DNA of 64,000 nucleotides from Massilia sp. IC2-477. GTDB lineage: Bacteria; Pseudomonadota; Gammaproteobacteria; Burkholderiales; Burkholderiaceae_D. The position numbers and the translations under genes are program-made. The notes under the pieces are model-generated. The model saw only the letters and a program-made list of their open reading frames with translations. It ran no database searches and was not told the origin of the DNA. The first letter of the stretch is position 1. Every line of letters starts with the position of its first letter. Of the stretch, positions 53,801 through 63,390 are shown one piece after another. The stretch is from contig NZ_JAJFEQ010000012.1 in NCBI RefSeq assembly GCF_020707265.1, positions 81,415 through 145,414 on the forward strand, written 5' to 3'.

Positions 53801-54393
53801 TTCACGGTGAAGGTACCGGCGACGATCCACAGCACGAAGAACGCGAGCACGCCGACGTACACGAGCATGATCGAGCGGGTGGTCGCGGCCAGCAGCATCA
53901 GGAGCGCGCCGATCAGCAGCAGGTTCGGTACCACGAGCACGCCGAGCGCCCACAGGAAGGCCGCTCCCGGGAACGGCCCGACGCGCTGCACGTCGACCCA
54001 GGGCATCAGCGGCCCGAGCATCATGCCGACCACGATGCCTGCAAAGATCACCAGGCAGGCCAGCAGGCCGGCGGCGAAGCGGCCGACCAGGTAGTCGCGC
54101 TTCTTCATGGGCGTGGCGAACAGCATGTCCGAGATCCCGACTTCGCTGTCGCGCAGGACGGTGCCGGCGATGAAGATGGTGACGACGAACATCGACATCA
54201 GGCTGAACACGCCGAGCATCTGGGCGACGACGACCGGCGCATTGCGGTTGACGTTGCCGATGCTGCCGCCGACCTGGATCGCGTCAGTGGTGCTGGCGCC
54301 GAAGGCGAGCGCGCCGAAGATCAGCGCGCAGACCCACAACAGCGGCTGGCGCAGCTGGGTGCTGAGCTCGAACTTGAAGAATTCCCTTAACAT
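50812..54393 (-). CDS. ABC transporter permease fused to M1 aminopeptidase
   Basis: 1193 residues. The N-terminal half has about twelve membrane segments, like two ABC-2 permease units in tandem (about 1-275 and 310-580). From about 620 to the end lies an M1-type peptidase: HEVAHQWWGH near 933-942 with the third zinc ligand Glu in MLIESLSQYS about 20 residues later. The peptidase part should face the periplasm. The next gene downstream on the transcript is none; the ATPase gene lies 9 bases upstream in the same direction. Such fusions are known from Gram-negative genomes and have no well-established role. Confidence 0.9.
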   Translation of the reverse strand: MLREFFKFELSTQLRQPLLWVCALIFGALAFGASTTDAIQVGGSIGNVNRNAPVVVAQMLGVFSLMSMFVVTIFIAGTVLRDSEVGISDMLFATPMKKRDYLVGRFAAGLLACLVIFAGIVVGMMLGPLMPWVDVQRVGPFPGAAFLWALGVLVVPNLLLIGALLMLLAATTRSIMLVYVGVLAFFVLWIVAGTFTVNIDNEWLAVLSDPFGLRAFSRSTRYFSTAESNAGLPDIAGYILANRALWSAVALVLFGLTLALFKPQRAGTGKRLFGKAKLQAQAAPVPAQLKLPRIEPRFGASTRWIQCWHIFKFDAAAVFKSVPFLVMLLFSVLNLVGSSSQMGEIFGTTVYPMTHLMVELMNGSFTFMLLIIVTFYAGELIFKERQARIADVNDAMPMPNWAPLVAKSLALTGVVLAFLFTGVLASIAIQLFKGGAPIEPMVYLKSTLIAGLPFILMGLFALVLQVVTNNKFIGYLLMILFMVWQVTAGILHLDHNLYNIAGLPGTPYSDMNGFGHFLKGWSWFAIYWSLFMVAALIVAQAFWVRGLSFAWRIRVREAGQRLKGASGAALAVSVAAFAATGGWIFYNTNTLAQYEAGDVAMDKQAQYEKNYRKYKDLSHAKVIDVRADVDIYPEERRLAIRGSYVLENRTGKPVDSLPLQVNSDATVTWTRLPPHQVVVSDKEAGFSILKLAQPMQPGERMPIAFTVDVRRPGFNNGGSPDTINLNGSFFNNRQFFPQLGYQSDMELRDRNERRKRGLGEPERMPKLEDQAARRHSLFGADADWISFETTVSTSGKQTALAPGYLQKSWQANGRNYYQYKMDQKMMPFFAYLSADWQVKKAEWKGIPIEVYHDPKHTYNVERMVTATQKALDYFTTQFTPYQHKQVRILEFPNYARFAQSFANTIPFSESIGFIADLRDKDSIDYVFYVTAHEVAHQWWGHQVTAADVQGASMLIESLSQYSALMVMEKEYGRHQMRRFLRYELDRYLSSRGGERIEELPLYRVENQDYIHYRKGSLVFYRLRDEIGEEALNRALKRFLQDKGYQESPFTTSSELLDYIRAEAPQDKHALIADLFEKIVFYDNRVTEAKAVKRSDGQWDVTMKLHLAKMEADGHGKETPRAYDEPVEIGVFARAPGAKEKDERVLLLKKLTLTGDNPVVTVTVKEKPFEVGVDPYNKMIDRVSRDNRKEVSVD

Positions 54394-54402
54394 GGCCGCT
54401 CC

Positions 54403-55329
54403 TTACGCAGTCACCATCGCCGCCGACGGCGCGGTGGCGCCTGCCGTGGCCGATTGCGCCCGGCTGGCATTGCGGATCTGGAGGAAGTACACGTCTTCGA
54501 GGTCCGGCTCGACGCTCACGAAGCCCTCGTCCGGCTGGGACTCGGCGAACACATTGATCTGCGGCCGGCCCGCCACCAGGCGAGTCGACAGCACGTTGAA
54601 GCGCTCCTGGTATTCCGCCAGCGCGTCCTGGCTGACGGTGCGGCGCCAGACGCGGTTCTTGAGCGTATCGATCGCCGCCTGCGGTTCGCCCTGCAGCAGC
54701 ACGGTGCCGCGCGCGATCATCGCCATGCGTGGGCACAGGTCGGTCACGTCCTCGACGATGTGGGTCGACAGGATCACGACCACCTGCTCGCCGATCTTGG
54801 CCAGCAGGTTCAGGAAGCGGTTGCGCTCGTCCGGATCGAGACCGGCGGTTGGTTCGTCGACGATCACCAGGCGCGGCGCGCCCAGCAGGGCCTGGGCGAT
54901 GCCGAAACGCTGGCGCATGCCGCCCGAATAGGTGCCGAGGGCGCGCTTGCGCGCTTCCCACAGGTTGGTCTGCTGCAGCAGGGCCTCGACCGCTTCCTTG
55001 CGCTCGCCCTTGCCGGTCAGGCCCTTCAGGACCGCGAAATGGTTCAGCAGGCGCTCGGCGCTGACCTTCTGGTACACCCCGAAGTCCTGCGGCAGGTAGC
55101 CGAGCTGGCGGCGCAGCCCTTCCTTGTCCTTCAGGACGTCGAGACCGTTGAAATGGATGCTGCCGCTATCGGGATCCTGCAGCGTGGCGATAGTGCGCAT
55201 CAGCGAGGATTTGCCGGCGCCGTTCGGCCCCAGCAGGCCGAACATCCCATTCGGAATCTCGAGGCTGACATCGTTGATGGCTTTGACGCCATTCGCATAC
55301 GTCTTGTTGAGCTGCTTGATCGATAACAT
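54403..55329 (-). CDS. ABC transporter ATP-binding protein
   Basis: 308 residues. Walker A GPNGAGKSS at 34-42, signature YSGGMRQR, Walker B RLVIVDEPTAGLD, and the C-terminal 80 residues form an extension after the ATPase core. ATG 55329 has GGAGAA upstream. Partner of the permease/M1 protein that follows by 9 bases. The 279 bases upstream to 55608 hold no gene I can support. Confidence 0.93.
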   Translation of the reverse strand: MLSIKQLNKTYANGVKAINDVSLEIPNGMFGLLGPNGAGKSSLMRTIATLQDPDSGSIHFNGLDVLKDKEGLRRQLGYLPQDFGVYQKVSAERLLNHFAVLKGLTGKGERKEAVEALLQQTNLWEARKRALGTYSGGMRQRFGIAQALLGAPRLVIVDEPTAGLDPDERNRFLNLLAKIGEQVVVILSTHIVEDVTDLCPRMAMIARGTVLLQGEPQAAIDTLKNRVWRRTVSQDALAEYQERFNVLSTRLVAGRPQINVFAESQPDEGFVSVEPDLEDVYFLQIRNASRAQSATAGATAPSAAMVTA

Positions 55330-55608
55330 CTGTGTTCTCCAGGTCCCGTTGTTTATCAATGCAATCGCCCGCCACCGGCGGAACGAGGCAAGTGTTGCCA
55401 GAAGATAATGTACAGATAAGGAGTGCGAATGCCAGGTTTTTTGCGACCGGCTGCAGGATTCCGGGAATGAACGACGTGTTTTTGCCAGATGCATGCAGAT
55501 GGCATACGCTTCTCATCCGAGTCGCATGGCGAAGAGAAACCGACAGACTTTCTTTTATCGAAAATTGTCAGTCAACTTCTTATGCCGGAGAGCGGCAAAC
55601 CTGGTCTA

Positions 55609-57102
55609 TTAATCGAATTTGCTGGTGTAGCCCAGCCGGCCAGTTGCCGGGTCGGGCTCGAGTTTGTAGATATCCCAGCCCTTGGCGGGCGTCGATCGCT
55701 CCAGCTTGTAAGCCAGAACAACCCGTTCGCCGTCGGTCCTCAGGTTGATTGCGCCGTAGACGGCAATGCTGCGATCGAGCTTGTCGACAAGTGCCTCGAA
55801 CTTGATTTGTGCCCGGTCTCTTTTCTCATCCGTGTCCGCCTCGGAGATCTTCGCTGCCAGTTCTTTCAACTGCTCCCTGAGCACGGACGGGTGCTTGATC
55901 GACTCCTTGGTCGACCTCGCCAGTTCCGTGCTGAACACCAGCGGTCGGTCGCCTCGGCTGTTTTTCGCGATCGCTCCAAGGGCGTCTGGACGAGGGTGGC
56001 CGTAAGGCTCATCATCGCCGCTCGAGATGACCGTGGCGATGGGATTGATCGCCCTCACAAGCGACAGTAGCGTATCTGCGCTGCCGTGATGGCATGCCTT
56101 CGCGACATCGCTCTGAAAAATTGGTCGCGCCGCTTCCACGAGCAAAGCGATCTCCCCGGCATTTGACGGATCCGCCTTGATTCCTGTGTGCGCCTCGAGC
56201 AAAAGCTGACTCGATTCCATGTTGAGATCGCCCCCGAGGAAAACGCTGACATTGTTCAGCTTTAGCCGCAACACGACCGAATGCCCATTCTTGGTCCTGC
56301 CCGCGTCGCCCAACCAGCGCAGGCCCGGCTCCCCATCGACATCTTCTAGATAGGGCCCCAGCACCTCGATGACCAAGTCGCTTCCCTCGCCGTGCCCGGG
56401 CATGTAGTGGTCCGAATGGCTCAACATGAGGAAGTCGTCGAACTTTTCTGCGTCCAACGCATTCCGGAGCATCGTGGGATATCGTTTACCTGCCGAGGTA
56501 GCGGCGTCGGCGAGGAATTCATGCAATTCATCCTTGTTGCGGACGAGGCCAGTCACGTATTTGTGGTCGCCTGCTTCGTTCATTGCGCCCAATACTCCGG
56601 CTCGCCGGCCGGCTACGTTTTCCATCAAACCGTTGGTGTACACGGTGCGGAAGCGAATGTTGGGTGCTTTGAACAAATATTCGAAGCCGCCATAGTGATC
56701 GCTGTCCGAATGCGAAATCACTGCCGCATCCAGTACTGTCTCCTCCTTGAAGCCGAAGCGCCAGCGCAGGAAGCGGTACATGTTGTCGCCCTTCCCCGCG
56801 TCGACGACATAGCGCTCGCCCCCAGGTGTCACTACGAGCGCGCCATCGCCCTGCCCGATATCGACGAACACAATTTCCAGCAAGCGATGCGCTTGTGTGT
56901 CGATAGCGCGGATCCATCCTTCCACCTTTCGTACCTTTACCAAGTGGTACTTGCCATCCGCGCTGGTATCAAGGACAGTCAGTTCATCTCCCCACAATAA
57001 ATGTTTTATTGGCGAGAGTGCTTCAGGGGGCTGCCCATCGAGGCTGTCGCCACGCTCGTACACAATTGCGGAGGGATATCCCGCGTACAGGTATTCGGCC
57101 AT
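55609..57102 (-). CDS. Orphan SH3 plus ComEC-like metallo-beta-lactamase protein
   Basis: 497 residues. An SH3-like domain (about 35-68: GDELTVLDTSADGKYHLVKV) precedes a metallo-beta-lactamase fold (from about 75). Metal-binding sequence SHSDSDHYGG is at 130-139 and the ComEC-like AKACHHGSADT plus YGHPRPDAL near the C-terminal half. A helical tail with charged residues follows (about 400-470). It has no membrane segments, so unlike ComEC it is soluble. AAGGAG stands 7 bases before ATG 57102. Codon use seems less GC-rich than in the neighbours. Similar stand-alone MBL proteins occur near defence and mobile loci; no partner gene is visible here. Function unknown. Confidence 0.82.
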   Translation of the reverse strand: MAEYLYAGYPSAIVYERGDSLDGQPPEALSPIKHLLWGDELTVLDTSADGKYHLVKVRKVEGWIRAIDTQAHRLLEIVFVDIGQGDGALVVTPGGERYVVDAGKGDNMYRFLRWRFGFKEETVLDAAVISHSDSDHYGGFEYLFKAPNIRFRTVYTNGLMENVAGRRAGVLGAMNEAGDHKYVTGLVRNKDELHEFLADAATSAGKRYPTMLRNALDAEKFDDFLMLSHSDHYMPGHGEGSDLVIEVLGPYLEDVDGEPGLRWLGDAGRTKNGHSVVLRLKLNNVSVFLGGDLNMESSQLLLEAHTGIKADPSNAGEIALLVEAARPIFQSDVAKACHHGSADTLLSLVRAINPIATVISSGDDEPYGHPRPDALGAIAKNSRGDRPLVFSTELARSTKESIKHPSVLREQLKELAAKISEADTDEKRDRAQIKFEALVDKLDRSIAVYGAINLRTDGERVVLAYKLERSTPAKGWDIYKLEPDPATGRLGYTSKFD

Positions 57103-57876
57103 CTGTTGACTCCTTAGCGAAGACTTCAGTTTGTAGAACCGCTACACAGTTCAGAGGGCGAAGTTGAATACGCCACTGCAACGCATTGGACTTCCCGGAT
57201 CAGCACAGTGACAACAGCATTTGATCGCATCACATCGGGATGGACTAATGGTTAATAGTAATTTTAACTATTTGTATTTGCAATAACTAATTTATGCAGA
57301 GGCAGACTGCGTGCTTCGAGCGCGCTGTCTGCACGGACAGCGCACGGCTGGAAGCGCTCAATAACGGACTTTCACTCGACGCACCATCTTATGGATCTGG
57401 TACAGGTCGGGAATCAGCACGCGTGGTGGGAAATCGCTATGCCAATCCCGGCAGTTCCCGCAGCCTGCACGAAGCTTGCCGGCAAATAGGAGGTTTGCGA
57501 AACGACGCCCTCAACAAGTGCGACCGCGAAATCAAGGCAAGCCTCTTGAACGCCGGCCAAGTCATCCAGCTCGGCTTCGCTGACGACAAAGCTGAACCGG
57601 GAATCGATGTGGCATCTGTTCTTCAAAATGCGTGGCTCACCTTTTTTCCACGTCCCGTCAACGCGAATGGGGTGAGAAGCAGCAAGGAATCGACATCCAA
57701 GGCCTCCCCCTGCGATGCGGAGAATGCAGCTCAACTGGCCCTCTTCTGACCAGAAATTGCGTTGTCGGGATTGTAGCCGTCGCCACCACGATGCGCACCT
57801 CTGCTCGCTCGCAAACGCAGCTCCTCAATACTTCTTAAGATGTGGCGACTCTGCCCCAGTCCCCTGAAGGAAACCG
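57103..57876. other. Gene-poor region between MBL gene and comM-like gene
   Basis: 774 bases. An AT-rich stretch lies at about 57240-57300, the poorest in GC of the whole window. Open frames exist on both strands at 57294-57749 (plus) and 57414-57734 (minus) but overlap and are unlike known proteins. I see no tRNA, repeat or insertion-sequence ends. It may be the remnant of an acquired segment with the MBL gene. Confidence 0.6.
57414..57734 (-). CDS. Possible small protein, unrecognised
   Basis: 106 residues from TTG 57734, which has AGAGGG 4 bases upstream. The middle part (GTWKKGEPRIL, then SRFSFVVSEAELDDL) reads like real protein and distantly recalls DUF4279-type small proteins. The last 20 residues look non-conserved. 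A competing plus-strand frame covers the same bases without a ribosome binding site. It may also be a gene remnant. Confidence 0.3.
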   Translation of the reverse strand: MSCILRIAGGGLGCRFLAASHPIRVDGTWKKGEPRILKNRCHIDSRFSFVVSEAELDDLAGVQEACLDFAVALVEGVVSQTSYLPASFVQAAGTAGIGIAISHHAC

Positions 57877-59403
57877 ATGAGTCTAGCCGTGTTGAGAAGC
57901 CGGGCCCTGGCCGGCATGGAGGCGCCCGCCGTCAGCGTCGAGGTGCACCTGGCCAATGGATTACCGGCGCTGACCATCGTCGGCCTGCCTGACGCCGAGG
58001 TGCGCGAAGCCAAGGACCGGGTGCGCGCGGCGCTGCAGAACTCGGGCTTCACGATCCCGCCGCGCCGCATCACGGTCAACCTGGCGCCGGCCGACCTGCC
58101 GAAGGAGTCCGGCCGTTTCGACCTGCCGATCGCGCTCGGCATACTGGCCGCCTCGCAGCAGATCGCGGGCGAGGCCCTGGCGCGTTATGAATTCGCGGGC
58201 GAGCTGTCGCTGTCGGGCGAGTTGCGCCCGATCCGCGGCGCACTGGCGATGACCTTCGCGATGCACCGCCATGGCGATGGCGGGCGTGGCAGGGCGCGCG
58301 CCTTCATCCTGCCGCTGGCGAATGCCGACGAAGCGGCGCTGGTGAGCGACGCCGCCATCTACCCGGCGCGTACCCTGCTCGAGGTGTGCGCCCACTTCGC
58401 CCACGGCGCTGGCAATATGCGGCTGTCGCGCCACCAGGGACAGGCGCCGCAGACCCTGCCCGACTACCCCGATTTCGCCGAAGTGAAGGGCCAGCAGAGC
58501 GCCAAGCGCGCACTCGAAGTGGCCGCGGCGGGCCTGCACTCGGTGCTCATGATCGGACCGCCCGGCGCGGGAAAAAGCATGCTGGCCGCGCGCTTTCCCG
58601 GCCTGCTGCCGCCGATGTGCCAGGACGAAGCCCTGGAGTCGGCCGCGGTGCAGTCGATCGCCGGCAGCTTTTCGCCCGAGCGCTGGCGCCGGCGTCCGTT
58701 CCGCAGTCCGCACCACACGAGCTCCGGGGTGGCCCTGGTCGGCGGCGGCAACCTGCCGCGACCCGGCGAAGTCTCGCTGGCCCACCACGGCGTACTGTTC
58801 CTGGACGAGCTGCCCGAGTTCGACCGGCGCGTGCTCGAGGTATTGCGCGAGCCGCTCGAATCGGGCCGCATCACGATTTCGCGCGCGGCGCGCCAGGCCG
58901 ACTTCCCGGCCCGCTTCCAGCTGGTGGCGGCAATGAATCCCTGTCCCTGCGGCTGGCTCGGTCACGCCTCCGGCAAATGCCGCTGCACGCCGGAAACCGC
59001 GCAACGCTACCAGGACCGCGTCTCCGGCCCCCTGCTCGACCGCATCGACATCCAGCTGACGCTGGCGGCCATGCCGGCCGAGAGCATCGCGGGCCAGGCC
59101 GATGGTGAAGCCAGTAGCGCGATCGCCGAACGGGTGGCGCGCGCCCATGCGCTGCAGCTGGCGCGCCAGGGCAAGCCGAACCAGCGCCTGGAGCCGCGCG
59201 ACATCGACCGCTACTGCCGTCCCGATGCGGCCGGCGAGCGCCTGCTGCGCGCGGCCATGCAGCAGCTGCACTGGTCGGCGCGCGCCTACCACCGCGTGCT
59301 CAAGGTAGCGCGCACGGTGGCCGATCTGGCGGCCAGCGAGCATGTCGCGGCGGAGCACATCGCCCAGGCGATCCAGTACCGGCGCGCGCTGCGCGAGGGC
59401 TGA
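57877..59403 (+). CDS. ComM/YifB-family Mg-chelatase-like ATPase
   Basis: 508 residues. An N-terminal Lon-substrate-like domain (about 1-165), then AAA+ with Walker A GPPGAGKS at 227-234, Walker B VLFLDELPEF, and a C-terminal domain (about 400-508) with the family Cys pair in PCPCGW. In relatives ComM is a branch-migration helicase in natural transformation. AAGGAAA precedes the ATG. The orphan ComEC-like gene is nearby but separate. Confidence 0.93.
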   Translation: MSLAVLRSRALAGMEAPAVSVEVHLANGLPALTIVGLPDAEVREAKDRVRAALQNSGFTIPPRRITVNLAPADLPKESGRFDLPIALGILAASQQIAGEALARYEFAGELSLSGELRPIRGALAMTFAMHRHGDGGRGRARAFILPLANADEAALVSDAAIYPARTLLEVCAHFAHGAGNMRLSRHQGQAPQTLPDYPDFAEVKGQQSAKRALEVAAAGLHSVLMIGPPGAGKSMLAARFPGLLPPMCQDEALESAAVQSIAGSFSPERWRRRPFRSPHHTSSGVALVGGGNLPRPGEVSLAHHGVLFLDELPEFDRRVLEVLREPLESGRITISRAARQADFPARFQLVAAMNPCPCGWLGHASGKCRCTPETAQRYQDRVSGPLLDRIDIQLTLAAMPAESIAGQADGEASSAIAERVARAHALQLARQGKPNQRLEPRDIDRYCRPDAAGERLLRAAMQQLHWSARAYHRVLKVARTVADLAASEHVAAEHIAQAIQYRRALREG

Positions 59404-59458
59404 GCCATGCGTGACAGGTAGTGGTTGCGTTCGACGCGCCGCCTGCTACCATCGTGGC

Positions 59459-59943
59459 ATGCACCTCAAACAACTCTCGTACGCAGCGCTTGCGGTCCTT
59501 ACTCTGGCGAGCTGCTCGCCCACCTACAACTGGCGCGACTATACCAGCAGCGACGGCAGCTTCCGCGTCCTGTTCCCTGCCAAACCCTCGACCCACACGC
59601 GGCCCATCGACCTGGGCGGCATCAAGGTCGACATGACCATGACCGCCGCCGAAGTGGAAGGCACGACCTTCGCCGTCGGCACCGCCGTGGCGCCGGATGC
59701 GGCCCTGGCCCAGGCCACCCTGCCCGCGATGCGCCAGGCGCTGCTGCGCAATATCGGGGCCAGCGCGCCGGCTGGCGAGACGCTCGATGTCGATGCGGTC
59801 GGCAAGGGCAATGGCGGTCCGGTGCGCCTGGTCGGGCGCTTCGTCGCCAAGGGCGCGCGCATGTACCAGGTGATCGTGGTGGGCAAGCCGGGCGCGATGC
59901 CGCCCGAGCATACCGAACAGTTCCTCTCTTCCTTCGCGCCGCA

Positions 59944-59947
<4 letters not shown>
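59459..59947 (+). CDS. Lipoprotein of unknown function
   Basis: 162 residues. The signal peptide ends in a lipobox LASC with C19, and the rest is one compact beta-rich domain (RDYTSSDGSFRVLFPAKP at the start of the mature protein). Its stop overlaps the next gene's start (ATGATGA), so it belongs to the ABC operon that follows. Confidence 0.82.
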
Positions 59948-60677
<730 letters not shown>

Positions 60678-60681
<4 letters not shown>

Positions 60682-62231
60682 TGAGCGTCCCGGGCAGCAT
60701 TCCCTGGCTGTTCCGCCACGAGCTGCGGCTGCTGTGGTTCAACGCCGCGGCGTCCAGCAAGCCGGGCAAGGCGGCGCGCCGCCCTGGCACGGCCGGACTG
60801 GCAACCATCGCCGTGGTCTGGCTGGCGCTGCATGCGCTGGCCTGGTATGCGGTCAAGCTGATCGCCGGCATCGGCATGGCCGACCCGCGCATCATGGTGG
60901 GGGTGAGCGCCCTGCTGTTCGGCCTCATGACCTTCATGCTCTCCAGCGCGCTCAAGTCGAGCGTGATGGTGCTGTTCGAACGCGGCGACCTGGACCTGTT
61001 GCTGTCCTCGCCCCTGCCCTCGCGCAGCATCTTCACCGTGCGCCTCGCCACGGTGGCCGTGGGCACGGCGGCGCCCTACCTGTTCTTCCTGGGGCCGTTC
61101 GCGCACATGGGGGCCGTGCTCGGCCACCTGGGCTGGCTCGCGCTCTATCCGGTCCTGCTGGGTACTGCCACCATCATCGCCTGCGCCGCGATGCTGCTGA
61201 CGCTCGGCCTGGTGCGCACGATCGGCGCGCGCCGCACGCGCGTCATCGCGCAGATCATCGGCGCCCTGGCCGGTGCGATGATCTTCATCCTGTCGCAGCT
61301 GTTCTCGCACTTCGCCTCGCGCATGGAAGCGCAGGCCATGGCGGCGTTTGCACGGGCCTTCGCCTCAGATGGACCGCTGTGTGTCGACAGCCCGCTGTGG
61401 CTGCCGGGCCGTGCGCTGCTGGGCGAGCCGCTCCCGGTGCTCGGGATCGCGGCGCTGGCGCTGGCCGCTTTTACGTTCACGGCAGGCCGTACGCACCGCT
61501 TCTTTGTGCACGGGTTGCAGCAGGCGGCATCCTCGTCGAGGACGGCGCGCAGGCCCGCGGGCGGGGTGCGCTATCGCTTCGGGCGCGGGCTGGTGGCGGC
61601 CGTGCTGTTCAAGGAGTGGCGGCTGATCCTGCGCGACCCGCACCTGATTTCGCAGGTGGCGCTGCAGCTGATCTACCTGCTGCCGCTGTTCTTCGTCATC
61701 TTCCAGCGCGGCGAGCTGCGCCTGACGGCGCTGGGGGCCGGGTTGACGCTGCTGTGCAGTTCGCTGACAGCCTCGCTGGCCTGGATCGTGGTGTCGGCCG
61801 AAGATGCGCCCGACCTGCTGCGCCTGTCGCCGTCGCCACAACGTACGATCCGCTTCGCCAAGCTGGGCGCGGCCGTCCTGCCACCGCTCGCGCTGGTGCT
61901 CATCCCCCTGGCCTGGCTGCTGGTGCGCGACCCGCTGGCCGGCCTGGTCACGGTCCTGTGCGTTACCGGTGCGGTCTGTACAGCGGCGCTGATCGTGCAC
62001 TGGTGCGGGCGGCCGGGATCGCGCAGCGACTTCCAGACACGCGGCAAGAGCGACGTGCTGACCACGATCCTCGAGATGCTCAACAGCCTGGCCTGGGGCG
62101 GGCTGGCATGGGCGCTGTCGGCGCTGGTGGCGGACGCGTCCGACAAGCTGATCGTCGCGACCTGGATCGCGGCCGCGGCGGTGCTAGTGGTGCTCGCACT
62201 GTCCTGGTTCCTGCGGCGGCCGCAGCCCTAA
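60678..62231 (+). CDS. ABC transporter permease
   Basis: 517 residues with about twelve hydrophobic segments and no other domain. It starts by overlap (ATGA) with the ATPase gene. Together with the lipoprotein these form a three-gene exporter-type operon. Substrate unknown. Confidence 0.88.
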
Positions 62232-62303
62232 GTGCGTGCGCGGGATGACCGGGTTTTCAAGACGTGTTATCGTTTAGTCACTAACAGATCAATGGGCATA
62301 GTT

Positions 62304-62645
62304 ATGTTGATTACATTCAAGTGCAAATCCTATCCTGAGGTCCTGATGTACCAGGAACACGCCAAGCGCATCCTGGACCTGCTGCATAAGGATATCGAAC
62401 GCGGCGTCATCACCGCGGAAGAGGCGCCACGCGCGGTGGCGCTGCTCGAGGGCGAAATCGAAGAAAGCCGCAAGCACCAGATCTCGGAGCAGGTCGAGCG
62501 CGACGTGCAGGCGCACCATGGTGAAACCGAAGACAACGAACACGAGCCGATCGAGGTGGTCACCTTCTCCACGCGGGCCTATCCCCTGCTCGAGATGCTG
62601 CGCTCGGCACGCGACCAGCATACGGATGTGCTCTGGGGGGTTTGA
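62304..62645 (+). CDS. DUF1840 family protein
   Basis: 113 residues. The start MLITFKCKSYPEVLMYQEHA is the family N-terminus. A charged helical region follows. Unknown role; common in betaproteobacteria. In-frame ATG 62292 would add four residues. Followed by a strong terminator. Confidence 0.88.
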   Translation: MLITFKCKSYPEVLMYQEHAKRILDLLHKDIERGVITAEEAPRAVALLEGEIEESRKHQISEQVERDVQAHHGETEDNEHEPIEVVTFSTRAYPLLEMLRSARDQHTDVLWGV

Positions 62646-62668
62646 GGCTCTCTACGAATGGCTGAATG

Positions 62669-62694
62669 AGCGGGGCGCAAGCCCCGCTTTTTTT
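62669..62694 (+). terminator. Rho-independent terminator after the DUF1840 gene
   Basis: AGCGGGGC (62669-62676), loop GCAA, GCCCCGCT (62681-62688), then seven T residues. Confidence 0.92.
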
Positions 62695-62732
62695 ATCCGC
62701 TGGTGCAGCGCTGACCCAGCTCCATGGAACGC

Positions 62733-62764
62733 TTGACTCTGACACTGATGTCAGGCTTTACAGT
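62733..62764 (+). promoter_or_regulatory. MerR-type promoter with central dyad
   Basis: TTGACT (62733-62738) and TACAGT (62759-62764) are separated by 20 bases, longer than the usual 17. Inside the spacer lies a perfect dyad CTGACA-CTGA-TGTCAG (62739-62754). This is the classical layout of promoters that MerR proteins activate by twisting DNA. The two genes downstream end with a MerR regulator. Confidence 0.75.
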
Positions 62765-62796
62765 CCTTTCACCAAACCAACGAAAGGACCTGACAC

Positions 62797-63378
62797 ATGA
62801 CCTCCTGGAGAACTCTTTCTCTGCCCCTGATGGCCTTCGTGCCATTGGCCGCCTCCATCCACGCCGAAACACCGGACGTATCCAACAGGGGCAGCCTGGC
62901 CTGCCCCGCTGTCCAGGACGCAGCCGGACATGCAGAGCCGGGTGAAGTGGTGCGTGAGTTATACCGACTCGTCTCTGGGCCGCCGGGTAAAGGGAAGGAC
63001 TGGGCACGTCTGCGCGACTTGCACGCTCTTGGAGCGATTATTACTGTTCCTCAACATGTCGGGGACAGGGTCGATGCGACGACTTACAATGTGGAAGGGT
63101 TCGCCGCGCTGAACGACAAGCTGTTTGGACAGCGCGGTTTTTATGAAGTCGAACTCCGGCAGGAAACGCAGAAATTCGGGCACGTGGCGCATGTGTGGAG
63201 TGCCTACGCCAGTAGCGAACACCCCGGCGGCCGTCCTTACGCCTACGGCATCAACAGCTTTCAGCTGCTAAATGATGGCAAGCGTTGGTGCGTGGTGTCC
63301 GCTACCTGGGATGGAGACGCGTCGCGCCATGTTGCGATACGTGACTGGGCACGCCTGCCTGCCGCACCAGTCCATTGA
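62797..63378 (+). CDS. Exported NTF2/SnoaL-like protein
   Basis: 193 residues. Signal peptide about 1-23 (ASIHAET). The mature protein has the NTF2-like cone pattern with YRLVSGPPGKGKDWARLRDL and VWSAYASSEHPGGRPYAYGINSFQLL. Two cysteines (about 36 and 168) could pair in the periplasm. Catalytic or binding role unknown. GAAAGGA is upstream of the ATG. First gene of the MerR unit. Confidence 0.8.
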   Translation: MTSWRTLSLPLMAFVPLAASIHAETPDVSNRGSLACPAVQDAAGHAEPGEVVRELYRLVSGPPGKGKDWARLRDLHALGAIITVPQHVGDRVDATTYNVEGFAALNDKLFGQRGFYEVELRQETQKFGHVAHVWSAYASSEHPGGRPYAYGINSFQLLNDGKRWCVVSATWDGDASRHVAIRDWARLPAAPVH

Positions 63379-63390
63379 TCCAGGAAACAG

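Noticed and set aside
51052..54390. Plus-strand open frame of over 1100 codons opposite the ABC/M1 gene
   Set aside because: A mirror of the GC-rich codon pattern; His/Gln/Arg-rich, without domains or ribosome binding site.
57294..57749. Plus-strand frame of 151 codons in the gene-poor pocket
   Set aside because: No ribosome binding site, no family resemblance, and it overlaps the better minus-strand candidate.
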